DNA of 64,000 nt, from assembly GCA_015689685.1 (NCBI GenBank), contig WVSL01000014.1:41123-105122 (forward strand). Direction: 5' to 3'. Positions 35,059-43,513 of this stretch are shown piece by piece. The notes under the pieces are model-generated. The model ran no database searches and was not told the DNA's origin. It was given only the letters and a program-made list of their open reading frames with translations. This DNA comes from Rhodobacterales bacterium HKCCE2091 (GTDB taxonomy: Bacteria; Pseudomonadota; Alphaproteobacteria; Rhodobacterales; Rhodobacteraceae). Made by a program: the position numbers and the translations under genes. Positions within the stretch are counted from its first letter, which is position 1. Every line of letters begins with the position of its first letter.

Positions 35059-35808
35059 ATGCAGAGCAAGACCTTCCCGAAATCCGGGCTGACCTACACG
35101 CTGCTCGGCGCCGGACCGCCCAGTCTCCGCTTCAGCTCGATCCTGCGACACGCGGCAACGGACCGGCCGGCCTCGCGGATGGCGTCGGTGAACGCGGGCG
35201 ATCCGGGGCTCTATGTCGGCGGCGGAACGATCAACCTGGCCTTCTCCGGCGAGATCGATGATCCCGACGCCTACACGCTGATCCACAAGCAGGCGCTGAT
35301 GTCCGCGCGGCTCGGGCATGGTCCCAAGACCGGGTTTCCGGCGACCGCGCCGGTGCGGCTCGTACAGGTGACGCGCGGCGCGACCGACCCGGCGCGCGGG
35401 GGCGTGGGGGCGGGCACCGTCTTTCTCGACGTCTTCGCCAGCCCGCCCCACGGCGTCGCGGAAAACGCCGCGATGGTCTACCTCGTGCCGCCGAACGGCG
35501 CGACGATCCCCGATCCGAAGGACTTCCTTGCCGCCGTCGCGACGGCCACGGCCAACGTCGCCGCCTCGGTCGCCGCCTACAACGCCGCGGTGGCCCGGGG
35601 CGATTCCGCCTATGCCGGGATGGAACCGTTGACCGACCTGCGCACCTGCCTGTTCAGCGGAGGACAGTTCCGGCACCCGTCGGTCGATGTCGACGACGTG
35701 GCCAGGACGATCTTCGACGCGCTCGACACGGCCCTCGCCGCCGACGCGGGCGGGCTGGACCTGGTGGAGTTCGAAAGCGGAACCGGAGAATTTGCCGCGA
35801 TCGCCTGA
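35059..35808 (+). CDS. Unknown protein (249 residues)
   Basis: Not recognised. Alternating beta and helical pattern (LYVGGGTINLAFSGEIDD; VRLVQVTRGAT; GTVFLDVFASPP), an alanine-rich helix (LAAVATATANVAASVAAYNA) and no signal peptide. Start 35059 with GGGGCGGAG upstream. Its stop codon directly abuts the stop of the convergent Cry-like gene (TGATCA at 35806-35811). Confidence 0.65.
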   Translation: MQSKTFPKSGLTYTLLGAGPPSLRFSSILRHAATDRPASRMASVNAGDPGLYVGGGTINLAFSGEIDDPDAYTLIHKQALMSARLGHGPKTGFPATAPVRLVQVTRGATDPARGGVGAGTVFLDVFASPPHGVAENAAMVYLVPPNGATIPDPKDFLAAVATATANVAASVAAYNAAVARGDSAYAGMEPLTDLRTCLFSGGQFRHPSVDVDDVARTIFDALDTALAADAGGLDLVEFESGTGEFAAIA

Positions 35809-36978
35809 TCAGGACTGCACGTTCCGGGAGTAGCTGGTGATGAAGGCCAGCGCGCCCTTGTTGATCTCCGACCAGTGGTCGCGGATCTGCTTCAGCGTCT
35901 TGATGAAATCGGCGTCGTAAAGGTCGAAGTGCTTGTCCACGATCTCTTCCTTGTTGATTTCGGCGGTCACCGTCCCCGCGTAGCTTCGCGCGTTCAGCTG
36001 AGCGAGCTTCTGGATCGACTGGGTCGCCACCACCTTGTTGCCGTTCGCCGTATCCACGACCTCGTAGGATGACCCCTTCTTGCGAACGACCACCTGCGCC
36101 TCCCGGGCCGCGATGCGCTTGTCCCGCGTGGCGTAGGCGTTCTCGATATCGGTGATGTAACCCGACAGGAGCGGCACGCAGCCGTTCTTGTCGGTGAGAA
36201 ACAGGTTGAGCTGTTCCACGTAGGGGGAGTTGCAGAAGACGATGGACTTGATCTTCGCATCCAGCGGATTGGTGCCCTTGCGACCACCCCGCGCCCATTT
36301 CTGCATGTTCAGGAGCATGGTCTTGTCCGTGGACAGGATCTGCGCCTTCAGCAGGTCGTGCAGCGGCTGGTAATCGTCGTCGTCCGCGATCGCCTGCCGG
36401 TAGTCCCACATCACGTTCAGCTTGTAATAGAGGATCGCGATGTTGGTGGCGTAGAGGAACAGCGGCAGCGACAGGTGCCGCGCATCTGGATACGACCGGA
36501 ACACCTCGATCGCGACGTTGAGGTTGGAGTCGTTCTCCACCACCGGCTTCGCCGCCGCGTTGCGCCAGGTCAGGACCGATCCGGTCACGTCCTGCAGGAA
36601 TTCCTTGTACTGTGCGATCCGCTTGTCGTCCTCGGACATCGTGCCCGTGCTGTCCGACACCGCCCCGGTGACGAAATGCCAGTCTCGCGTCAGCGACGTG
36701 TCGAGGCTCGCCACCTCGACCTGTTTCTGGTCGATGATGAGCTGGATGTTGTTCGCCTTGATGTAGGACTTGAGTTCGTTCACCGCGTTGTCGAGGTCGT
36801 CCGCGGTGATGGGCGGCTGGTCGACGATGGAGGTGTCGTCGGGAAAGAAGATGTCCCAGACCGCCGTTCCCGCCGCGATGACCCCGGTCAGCACCGGGCC
36901 GATGGTCGGGATCTCGGGCGTGATCATCATCGCGGCGTTCGCGATCTCTGTGACGACTGACTTGGTGTCCTGGGCCAT
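35809..36978 (-). CDS. Helical protein resembling Cry toxin domain I (candidate pore former)
   Basis: 389 residues, no signal peptide. The start region PEIPTIGPVLTGVIAAGTAV followed by WDIFFPDD looks like helices alpha1-alpha2 of three-domain Cry toxins, and LSLPLFLYATNIAILYYKLN recalls the central AANLHL helix of that fold. The C-terminus is charged and helical, with no beta-prism or lectin domains. The similarity is by eye and weak. Gene direction and spacing suggest an operon with the two beta-rich genes upstream (37041 and 37846). Confidence 0.5.
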   Translation of the reverse strand: MAQDTKSVVTEIANAAMMITPEIPTIGPVLTGVIAAGTAVWDIFFPDDTSIVDQPPITADDLDNAVNELKSYIKANNIQLIIDQKQVEVASLDTSLTRDWHFVTGAVSDSTGTMSEDDKRIAQYKEFLQDVTGSVLTWRNAAAKPVVENDSNLNVAIEVFRSYPDARHLSLPLFLYATNIAILYYKLNVMWDYRQAIADDDDYQPLHDLLKAQILSTDKTMLLNMQKWARGGRKGTNPLDAKIKSIVFCNSPYVEQLNLFLTDKNGCVPLLSGYITDIENAYATRDKRIAAREAQVVVRKKGSSYEVVDTANGNKVVATQSIQKLAQLNARSYAGTVTAEINKEEIVDKHFDLYDADFIKTLKQIRDHWSEINKGALAFITSYSRNVQS

Positions 36979-37040
36979 TCTCGGGTTCCTTCAGGCGGGG
37001 CGTGGCCGGGTCTTGCCGCGGCGATGCGGGGGCGCCGCGG

Positions 37041-37820
37041 TCACGGTTTCGGAACGACGGCGAGCGTCACGACCTGGTTGGCGTTTTGCTCGCGCGCATC
37101 GTCCCCGCCGGTGTAGACGCCGGACCACGTGGTGATCGAGGCATGGGCGTCGAAGCTCGGGCCGGTGGAACTGCTCAGGTCGCGGTTCGCGCCGTCCACG
37201 GTCTTCGAATAGAAGTCGTCGAGAGAGGTGTAGTGGCTCCCGAAATCCGCGGTCACGGCGACGCAGTGATCGTCGTAGGTGACGCGGAACCCGATCGCGA
37301 TCTGGGCGGTGTCGCCGTCCACGCTGAACTGGAGCGTGCCGAAGATGTCGTGGCGGTGGAACACCCCGAGACGTCCCGTGAACTTGTAGATGCCGATGGC
37401 GTATTGCGGGGGCTGGCCCTGCGCCTTGCCCGGGATCACGTTGGCATCGACGAAGGAAATGCCGGAAGCGCTTGCCGGGTAGAACTCCTGGTAGCCGGAC
37501 CTGTCGGCGTGGTCCCAGCCGTTGCAGATGAGCCGGATCGCGGTGTCGAGCTTGTTCACGATCACGAGGCTGGCCTGTGTCGCCAGCCCCGCGTTCCCGA
37601 AGACGTAGTCCCAGCCGTTCAGGGTGCCGTCCTCGATCTGCGAGGGGGCGAAGTCGGTGACGACGAGCGGGTTGAGGGTCTGCAGGATACCGGCGGAGGT
37701 GGCGATGTCTGTGCCGCCAAGCGATGCGACCCGGTTCTTTGCCGCGTCCACGACCAGGTCCGCGCTGGCCGCATCGAGGTATGTCACCGCGACCGGTTTG
37801 GCGTCGTCGGTATCGCTCAT
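37041..37820 (-). CDS. Beta-rich protein, actinoporin-like candidate (paralogue 1)
   Basis: 259 residues, no signal peptide. The central region has VIVNKLDTAIRL, a PGK turn, YAIGIYKFTGRLGVFHRHDI then GTLQFSVDG...IAIGFRVTYDD, similar in order to the actinoporin beta-sandwich (VxN, PGK, GAVGV, L...FSVPYD). The last third ends with HASITTWSGVY and NQVVTLAVV. The paralogue at 37846-38589 shares the same pieces. Assignment to actinoporins is tentative. AAGGA site before the start. Confidence 0.5.
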   Translation of the reverse strand: MSDTDDAKPVAVTYLDAASADLVVDAAKNRVASLGGTDIATSAGILQTLNPLVVTDFAPSQIEDGTLNGWDYVFGNAGLATQASLVIVNKLDTAIRLICNGWDHADRSGYQEFYPASASGISFVDANVIPGKAQGQPPQYAIGIYKFTGRLGVFHRHDIFGTLQFSVDGDTAQIAIGFRVTYDDHCVAVTADFGSHYTSLDDFYSKTVDGANRDLSSSTGPSFDAHASITTWSGVYTGGDDAREQNANQVVTLAVVPKP

Positions 37821-37845
37821 CCCCGTTCCTTTCCGGTTTCGCGTG

Positions 37846-38589
37846 TCACGCCGGCAGCACCACCAGCGTCACGACCTGGTTCAGGTTCTCGCCCCGTTCG
37901 CCGACCCAGACCCCCGTCCGGGTCGTGATGGAGGCATGAAGCGCGACACCGCCCGACGTGTCGCTCGCCTTCGTGCGATGCTTGTCGTCGATCTTGGCGT
38001 CGTAGAAGGCATCGGTGTCGCCGTATGCGGCGACCAGATTGGCCGAGACTGCGACGCAGGCGGGATCGGTCCTGTTGCCCGGAACCCGGAACCCGACGGC
38101 GATCCGCGAGTCGAAGGAGGCGCAGTCGAAGGACAGCGCGCCCGAGATGGTGTGGGAATGGAAGATGTCGACCCGTCCACGGAACCGGTAGATGCCGATC
38201 CCGGCGGCCATCATGTCGCCGTTGCCCCGTGCCGGGATTCTGTCGCGCCAGCGCTTGCCCCCGGTCGTGCCGCTAGGATGATCGGTCTGCCCGCCAGTGT
38301 GCTCGCCCCCCGCGAAGCTGTTGGAATGCAGGGTCAGCGGGTCGGGGAACTGGTTCATGATGATAAGCACGCCCTGCGCCGCGTCATCGGCATCCTGCGG
38401 GTTCTGCTCTGGCGGCCAGACCGTGTAGCGATCCGGCGCGAAGCTCTCGAGGAGGATGGCTGAACTGCAGGCTGTCGTGCCGTCGATCGTCACCGCGCCG
38501 TTATGCGCGCAGGTCACCAGCATCCCGGCGGTGACGGAATCCACGATGGTGGTCTCGATGGGTTTGCTGATGCCGGTATCGTCGCCCAT
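37846..38589 (-). CDS. Beta-rich protein, actinoporin-like candidate (paralogue 2)
   Basis: 247 residues. Shares with the downstream gene the segments GIGIYRFRGRVDIFHSHTIS, ISGALSFD...RIAVGFRVP, LHASITTRTGVWVGE and LNQVVTLVVLP, so the two arose by duplication. The N-terminal 70 residues differ. No signal peptide. Start MGDDTGISKP at 38589 with GAGGGG; longer frame upstream has no site. Tentatively a membrane-active or ligand-binding beta sandwich. Confidence 0.5.
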   Translation of the reverse strand: MGDDTGISKPIETTIVDSVTAGMLVTCAHNGAVTIDGTTACSSAILLESFAPDRYTVWPPEQNPQDADDAAQGVLIIMNQFPDPLTLHSNSFAGGEHTGGQTDHPSGTTGGKRWRDRIPARGNGDMMAAGIGIYRFRGRVDIFHSHTISGALSFDCASFDSRIAVGFRVPGNRTDPACVAVSANLVAAYGDTDAFYDAKIDDKHRTKASDTSGGVALHASITTRTGVWVGERGENLNQVVTLVVLPA

Positions 38590-38670
38590 GTCGAATGCCC
38601 CTCGAAGTCGTTCGTTCGGAAAGTGTTCCGGCGCGCGCGGCCCGTCGCGGACCACGCGTACCGCCCGTCG

Positions 38671-40950
38671 CTAGCCCATGCTGTTCGTCATGTTCAGCGT
38701 CACGAAGTAGTAGCGCGCCACCCGCCGCATCAGGTTGATCTGCGCGTAGCGGAGGAACAGGCTGTCGTCGCCCTCGCCGGTCGAGGCCGGTGTCACCGTG
38801 CTTCGGACGAGCTGGATCAGCACCCCGGTATCGCCGGACAGCCCCCAGGTGTTGTTGACCGAGGTCACGGTGGAGCCGAGCACCAGCGTCGCCACCGCCT
38901 TCGACTGGTCGGCCGGGGTGTCGAAGCTGGCGTAGAGCGCGGTCTCCAGGAAGACGAGGATGTTGTAGAAATCCTCGAACGGCGGGTTCGTCGCGCCGGG
39001 CGTCGCGATGGACGGGGCGAGCACGGCATCGAAGGATTGCCAGAACGGGGCGGCCGGCCCGTAGGCCACGCTGCGGATCTGGCTCGCCAGCGCCTCCACC
39101 TCGGCGTCGAGAAGGACGCTGATGAGGTTCGATTCGTAGCCCTGGGCGTCGGTCACGGTGACGTTGATCGCTGCGGGATAGCCGACGAAGCCCGGATCCC
39201 CGGTGAACCGCAGGATGCTGGTGCCGTTGTCGTCGACGATTTCCCACGTGCCTTCGCCCGCGACGGTGCCGCGGGTGTAGCCCCAGCGCGCGGGCGAGGA
39301 CTGGTTCACCCTGTCCGCCTGGTCGAAGGAGATCTTCGGCATGCCCCCGTTCATGTCCGACGCGCTCTTTAGCAGGAGGCTGTCCGGCTTCACGGCAAGG
39401 CCCTGGTTCTCGGGCATGGCCGCGACCTTCGCGACCACGTCGATGTCGATCGGGTTCGTGGATACCACGAGCTTCTGGTTCGGCGCCGTCGGCAGTTGCT
39501 GGAAGCTGTCGACCACGACCATCGCGCCGCGCGGGGCGCGGACGATGTCGATGGTCAGGTTCGCCGGCGCGGCGCGGTTGCCGTCGGTGTCGTAGATCGT
39601 GAATTGCGCCGTCAGCGTGATCGGGGCGGACCCGGATCTGCGTTCGAACGCGATGGTCCTGTCGCCGTCGCCGGTGACGCGGAAGGAATGCATCTCTCCG
39701 CCGCTGTCGACGACGATGCTCTCGGTCTCCGCCCCGGTCGTGTCGATCAGCTTCAGCCGCGAATAGTCCGGCGTGGCGCCGTTCGCGGTCACGGCGGGCT
39801 TCGGGTCGATCTCGGCGCCCGGAACGAACTGGGTGATCTTCGCCGTCAGCGGCGCCAGCGTGATCGGGCTCGGCGTGGCGGTCGGCGTCACGGTTTCGGT
39901 GTAACGCACGGTAAGTTCGATGACGTTCGACCACAGGCCCGCGAGGTCCTGCACGGACGCGTAGACCGGGGCCGGATCGCCATCCAGCGACGGGTCCGGA
40001 ACGAACCGCACCTTGCCCTGGTCGCCGCCGGTCAGGACGGTCCAGGTCCCGACGCCGGGCTGGGTAAGGGACGTGTCGCCGCGAACGTGCATCTGCGCGT
40101 CCTCGCGGCTCGCGTAGAGCGTGAGGGAGCCTGCGTCGATGGCGTCGGTGCCGTCGGTTCCGTGATCGGGCAGGATCGTCAGCGTCACCGGGCCGCGCGT
40201 GCCCCCGGTGAAGTCCTGCGTGCCGGTCGGCACGTTGCCGAGCCTAGGGGCGTCGGGATCCTCGGGCGTGCCGCCGAAGACGCCGCCCTGCCACAGGCCG
40301 ATGGCGACCGACCCGAGCAGCAACCCAACCGAGCCGATCGCGATCTTGCCCCAGTTGTCCTTCACCCGGTCGCGCATGGTGCGCTGCGCCGGGTTGCCGC
40401 CGCCTCCGGGGTTGCCGCCACCCCCGGCATTGCCGCCGCCACCCGCATTGCCACCGGCGTTCTGGTTGGCGCCGCCCCCGCCGCCGCCACCGCCGACGTG
40501 TCCCTGGCCGATGCCGACCCCCTGCATCACCGCCGGCGGCGGGGCGAGCGCGTAAGTCGCGGGCGGAGGGATGACGCCGTAGTTGGGATTGTTCATCGCC
40601 TGCAGCGGAACCGGATCCTGGACCGCGGCCTCGATCGGGCGGACATCCGAGCGGCCCAGCAGCCGCGCGGCCTCGACGGCGGGCTCGCTCGGGCCCGGAA
40701 CCACCTCGAGCCGGTATTCGGGGACACCGGGCTTCGACGCCGCCGACCCGCCCCCGTCGCGGTGGATCACCGGGTCGTCGATCGTGGTCGGAACCTCGGA
40801 GCCGTGGTCCCCGCCTGCGATCTTCTTCGGATCCAGCGGGCCGTCGTGGCTCCCGTGTTCGGGATGTTCGTGCGGCTTGCGGTGTTCGTGGGGTTCCCGG
40901 TGGTGTTCCGGCTCGGTCTTGTGATGCTCCTCGCCATGACGTTCGGCCAT
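38671..40950 (-). CDS. Membrane-anchored protein with His-rich head and fibril-type repeats
   Basis: 759 residues. Residues 4-34 are packed with His and Glu (possible metal binding); 150-187 is a Gly/Asn/Ala low-complexity linker; one membrane helix spans about 202-220; the rest is outside. The exported part has at least two repeats like CshA fibril modules (GVGTWTVLTGGDQGKVRFVP and GEGTWEIVDDNGTSILRFTG, each ending in TVxD...G). The C-terminus is helical. Topology: cytoplasmic head, periplasmic or surface arm. Start at 40950, read from a G-rich ribosome-binding site. Confidence 0.72.
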   Translation of the reverse strand: MAERHGEEHHKTEPEHHREPHEHRKPHEHPEHGSHDGPLDPKKIAGGDHGSEVPTTIDDPVIHRDGGGSAASKPGVPEYRLEVVPGPSEPAVEAARLLGRSDVRPIEAAVQDPVPLQAMNNPNYGVIPPPATYALAPPPAVMQGVGIGQGHVGGGGGGGGANQNAGGNAGGGGNAGGGGNPGGGGNPAQRTMRDRVKDNWGKIAIGSVGLLLGSVAIGLWQGGVFGGTPEDPDAPRLGNVPTGTQDFTGGTRGPVTLTILPDHGTDGTDAIDAGSLTLYASREDAQMHVRGDTSLTQPGVGTWTVLTGGDQGKVRFVPDPSLDGDPAPVYASVQDLAGLWSNVIELTVRYTETVTPTATPSPITLAPLTAKITQFVPGAEIDPKPAVTANGATPDYSRLKLIDTTGAETESIVVDSGGEMHSFRVTGDGDRTIAFERRSGSAPITLTAQFTIYDTDGNRAAPANLTIDIVRAPRGAMVVVDSFQQLPTAPNQKLVVSTNPIDIDVVAKVAAMPENQGLAVKPDSLLLKSASDMNGGMPKISFDQADRVNQSSPARWGYTRGTVAGEGTWEIVDDNGTSILRFTGDPGFVGYPAAINVTVTDAQGYESNLISVLLDAEVEALASQIRSVAYGPAAPFWQSFDAVLAPSIATPGATNPPFEDFYNILVFLETALYASFDTPADQSKAVATLVLGSTVTSVNNTWGLSGDTGVLIQLVRSTVTPASTGEGDDSLFLRYAQINLMRRVARYYFVTLNMTNSMG
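40390..40503 (-). repeat. Low-complexity Gly-rich coding repeat
   Basis: Encodes GGGGGGGG then repeated GGGGNA and GGGGNP units (residues 150-187 of the 759-residue protein). The DNA is a run of CCGCC-type codons prone to slippage. It forms a flexible linker before the membrane helix. Confidence 0.75.
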
Positions 40951-40955
40951 GATCT

Positions 40956-40965
40956 CCCCCCCCCC
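40956..40965 (-). repeat. G10 homopolymer in the ribosome-binding site of the fibril-repeat gene
   Basis: Ten consecutive C on the plus strand give GGGGGGGGGGAGATC just before the ATG on the minus strand. The tract supplies the Shine-Dalgarno sequence. Its length could change by slippage and alter promoter-to-start distance; this is untested. The rest of the 301-base divergent gap (40951-41251) shows no clear promoter. Confidence 0.6.
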
Positions 40966-41251
40966 GGGCAAACTGCACTTCATCAAATATTTCGTAACGC
41001 TTGCACAGGCTTCGGGCTGCGCAAAGCTTTTTCGGCCGCCTTCGCGCGGGGCGGGTCCGATCCCGACCCCGCAGTCATCCTGCGGGTCCGGCGCTTTCGA
41101 CTTGTCCTGCCGGCGCGGTTCGGGCGGCGATTGGCCGCGCGCAGAAGCACCCTCAGGTTTGCGTTCCCATCGCTGCGCGTGCGATGATGGCGCGCGATCC
41201 CGCGAGGGTTCCGGTGCGCCGCTGACGGGGTCCGGTGTTGGAGAGTGATCG

Positions 41252-42907
41252 GTGGAGAACAGCCCGTACGAGAGCCAGAAGGCGCTTGCCGACATGGACT
41301 GGGAGGAGCGCCTGAAAAAGGCGCGGGCCCAGCGGGAAGCCGTCCTGCGCGCCCGGTCACGGGACGCCGCCGCCGAACCGCCCGCACCGGCCGGACCGGA
41401 GGCTGAACCGCCGTCCGATCCCGGTGGCGCGGAGGCTGCCCCGCCGACCGGCGATGCCGGCCTGACATGGGAAGAACGGCTGGAAAAGGCCCGTGCCCGG
41501 CGGGAAGCGGTGCTGCGCGCGAAATCGGGGAAGGGCAAGCCGTCCGAGGCGCCGCCACGCCCGCCCTGGGCCGAAACCCTGGTGGTCGATGAGCCTCCGG
41601 AGCAGGCGGCCGAAGCCGAGACCGTGACGGAGGACGTGCTCCCGGCTGCCGTCCCGCGATCCTCCACCCGGCGCGCGATCCAGATCGGGGTCGGCTTCTG
41701 CATCGGGCTCGGCGTCGGCATCGGGGTCATGGCGCTGGTCTGGACGCCGACCCGCGAATCGCCCGTCGCGGGCCCGGTGGCCGAAGCGCCCGCCGCGGCG
41801 GAACAGGCGGCGCCCGACGCGGAACTGCCGACTTCGCAGGCAATCGCGGCGCCGGAAGCGGCACCGGAAGGGGCACCGCCCGAGCCGATGCCCGAGGCCC
41901 CCGTCGTCCAGGCGGAACTGGGCGACGGGCTTCTTGCGCCGGACATCGCCGATCCCGCGCGGGTGCCGGAAGCAGCCGGGACCGTTGAAACGGACCCCGC
42001 GGAAGACCTGGCGCTTCATGCACCGCCGCCCGTCGCCCAGCCGCCCCTCGGCGACCCGGCGCTTCCGACCGATGACAAGACCATCGCGCCGTTCCGCGAA
42101 TTCGCCAGCGCCTTGCAGGATTCCGTCGCCACCCTGATGCCCTACGGGCTCGACGATATCGGAACGATGCTCGGCCGGGGCGCATTGGCACCGGGCAGCG
42201 GACCCCTGCGGACGACGCCCGGCATCGGCGTCCAGTTGCGCGAGGCGCTGCGAACGACCCTGTCCACCGGCCCGGACGCGGCAGGCGGCAATTCGTCCGC
42301 GACCGTCCCGGTCCGGCCCGCCCTGCTGCCGTCGCTCGGCGCGGTTCCGGGTGCCGATGCACCGGAGGACGAAAGCGGCATCGCCCTCGCCGGGATCGCG
42401 AGCGCCCCGTCGTCGGAACCCGAACCCGATCCGCTGGCCGCCGCGCCGACACCGGATCCGCGGCCCGTCGCGCAGCCGAACCCGCCCGAGATGCCGATCT
42501 CGGGCGCGGAGGACCTCGCGCTCTTCATCTTCGCCGCGACTGGCGTCGGCGACGAAATCCTCGACGCGGTGCGGGCGCGGGCGGAGGATTTCGACCTCGA
42601 CGTGCGGTCGGTCAACCGGGTGGGATACCAGATCACCGAAAGCCAGATCCGCTACTACGATGCCGCGTCAGCCGAGGCCGCCGAACGGATCGCGGCCGAG
42701 ATCGGGGCGATCTCGCGCGATTTCACCCGGTCCGGCATCGCCGCGCTTCCCGGCACGGTCGAGATCTACCTGTCGGGCGAGGCGGAGGTCATCCCCGCGT
42801 CCCGCCCCGTCGCCAGGGACATCGCCCCGCCGCCGGAGGAGCCGACCGAAGCCGACGACCTGCGGGACCGGGTCCTGTCGTCGTTGCGCGACGCGATGTC
42901 GAGGTAG
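41252..42907 (+). CDS. Single-span membrane protein with tandem motif and LytR_C/SPOR-like end
   Basis: 551 residues from a GTG start after GGAGAG. Cytoplasmic residues contain a duplicated amphipathic motif, WEERLKKARAQREAVLRAR (17-35) and WEERLEKARARREAVLRAK (73-91). One membrane helix (142-165) leads to a long Pro/Ala/Glu-rich arm and a C-terminal domain (about 440-515) with VRSVNRVGYQITESQIRYYD and repeated AAERIAAEIG, which resembles LytR_C or SPOR-type envelope domains. Divergent from the 759-residue membrane protein; the two may form an envelope complex. Confidence 0.7.
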   Translation: MENSPYESQKALADMDWEERLKKARAQREAVLRARSRDAAAEPPAPAGPEAEPPSDPGGAEAAPPTGDAGLTWEERLEKARARREAVLRAKSGKGKPSEAPPRPPWAETLVVDEPPEQAAEAETVTEDVLPAAVPRSSTRRAIQIGVGFCIGLGVGIGVMALVWTPTRESPVAGPVAEAPAAAEQAAPDAELPTSQAIAAPEAAPEGAPPEPMPEAPVVQAELGDGLLAPDIADPARVPEAAGTVETDPAEDLALHAPPPVAQPPLGDPALPTDDKTIAPFREFASALQDSVATLMPYGLDDIGTMLGRGALAPGSGPLRTTPGIGVQLREALRTTLSTGPDAAGGNSSATVPVRPALLPSLGAVPGADAPEDESGIALAGIASAPSSEPEPDPLAAAPTPDPRPVAQPNPPEMPISGAEDLALFIFAATGVGDEILDAVRARAEDFDLDVRSVNRVGYQITESQIRYYDAASAEAAERIAAEIGAISRDFTRSGIAALPGTVEIYLSGEAEVIPASRPVARDIAPPPEEPTEADDLRDRVLSSLRDAMSR

Positions 42908-42916
42908 GTCGGCGGC

Positions 42917-43513
42917 TCAGGCCGCATCGGAGACGTCGACCAGTTCCAGCCCGATCCGGTGGATGATCCGGCCCAGGTCCGGGTCGGCGCCATCGAGGAT
43001 GATCCGCCCGAGATCCTTCCCGGCGCAGCACAGGGCGACGATCAGGCTCTTTTCCCGCTCCGGCAGGTCGAAGGCGTCGATGTTTGTCCTGATGTGGCCG
43101 CCAAAGGGGCCGCGCAGGTCGTCGAGGCTGATCCATGTCAGCACCTCCGCGCCCGCGATCCGCCAGCACGGCTCCCCTGCGCGGGGGAAACGGACCGGGG
43201 CCACCACCTTGTCGCCGCCCGCCAGTTCGCGCCGCTCCGGGTCGTAGCCCGAGGGATGAAGCTCGACCCCGAAATGGTCCGACAGGGCGGAGCAGACCGG
43301 CGGGGTGATCGCCGTGTCGGGCAGGGTCAGCGATGCGACCGGGTGGCGGCCGAGCGCGATCAGCGCGGCCAGCGTCCCGAGTTGCGGGCAAGGCGCGCGG
43401 TCCACGCCCCAGAACCGCAGTTCGCGGATGAACGGCACGGTTTCGTAGGGGCCGGGAACGAAGCGCAGCGCGAGGAACTGCCGGCCGGGCAGGTGGTCGA
43501 ACCTAAGTTCCAT
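42917..43513 (-). CDS. Unknown protein coupled to the GT2 gene
   Basis: 198 residues, not recognised, no signal peptide. Contains FVPGPYETVPFIRELRFWGV and a C-terminal LDGADPDLGRIIHRIGLEL. Its start overlaps the end of the glycosyltransferase gene by 11 bases, so it is translationally coupled and probably works on the same product. Confidence 0.65.
   Translation of the reverse strand: MELRFDHLPGRQFLALRFVPGPYETVPFIRELRFWGVDRAPCPQLGTLAALIALGRHPVASLTLPDTAITPPVCSALSDHFGVELHPSGYDPERRELAGGDKVVAPVRFPRAGEPCWRIAGAEVLTWISLDDLRGPFGGHIRTNIDAFDLPEREKSLIVALCCAGKDLGRIILDGADPDLGRIIHRIGLELVDVSDAA

Noticed and set aside
35806..35811. TGATCA palindrome at abutting convergent stops as a regulatory site
   Set aside because: It is formed by two TGA stop codons back to back; no further symmetry around it.
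28222..41000. Shared heptamer CGTTACG/CGTAACG near prmA, GNAT and the membrane-protein spacer
   Set aside because: It also occurs inside coding sequence (for example near 4476 and 45055), about as often as chance allows.
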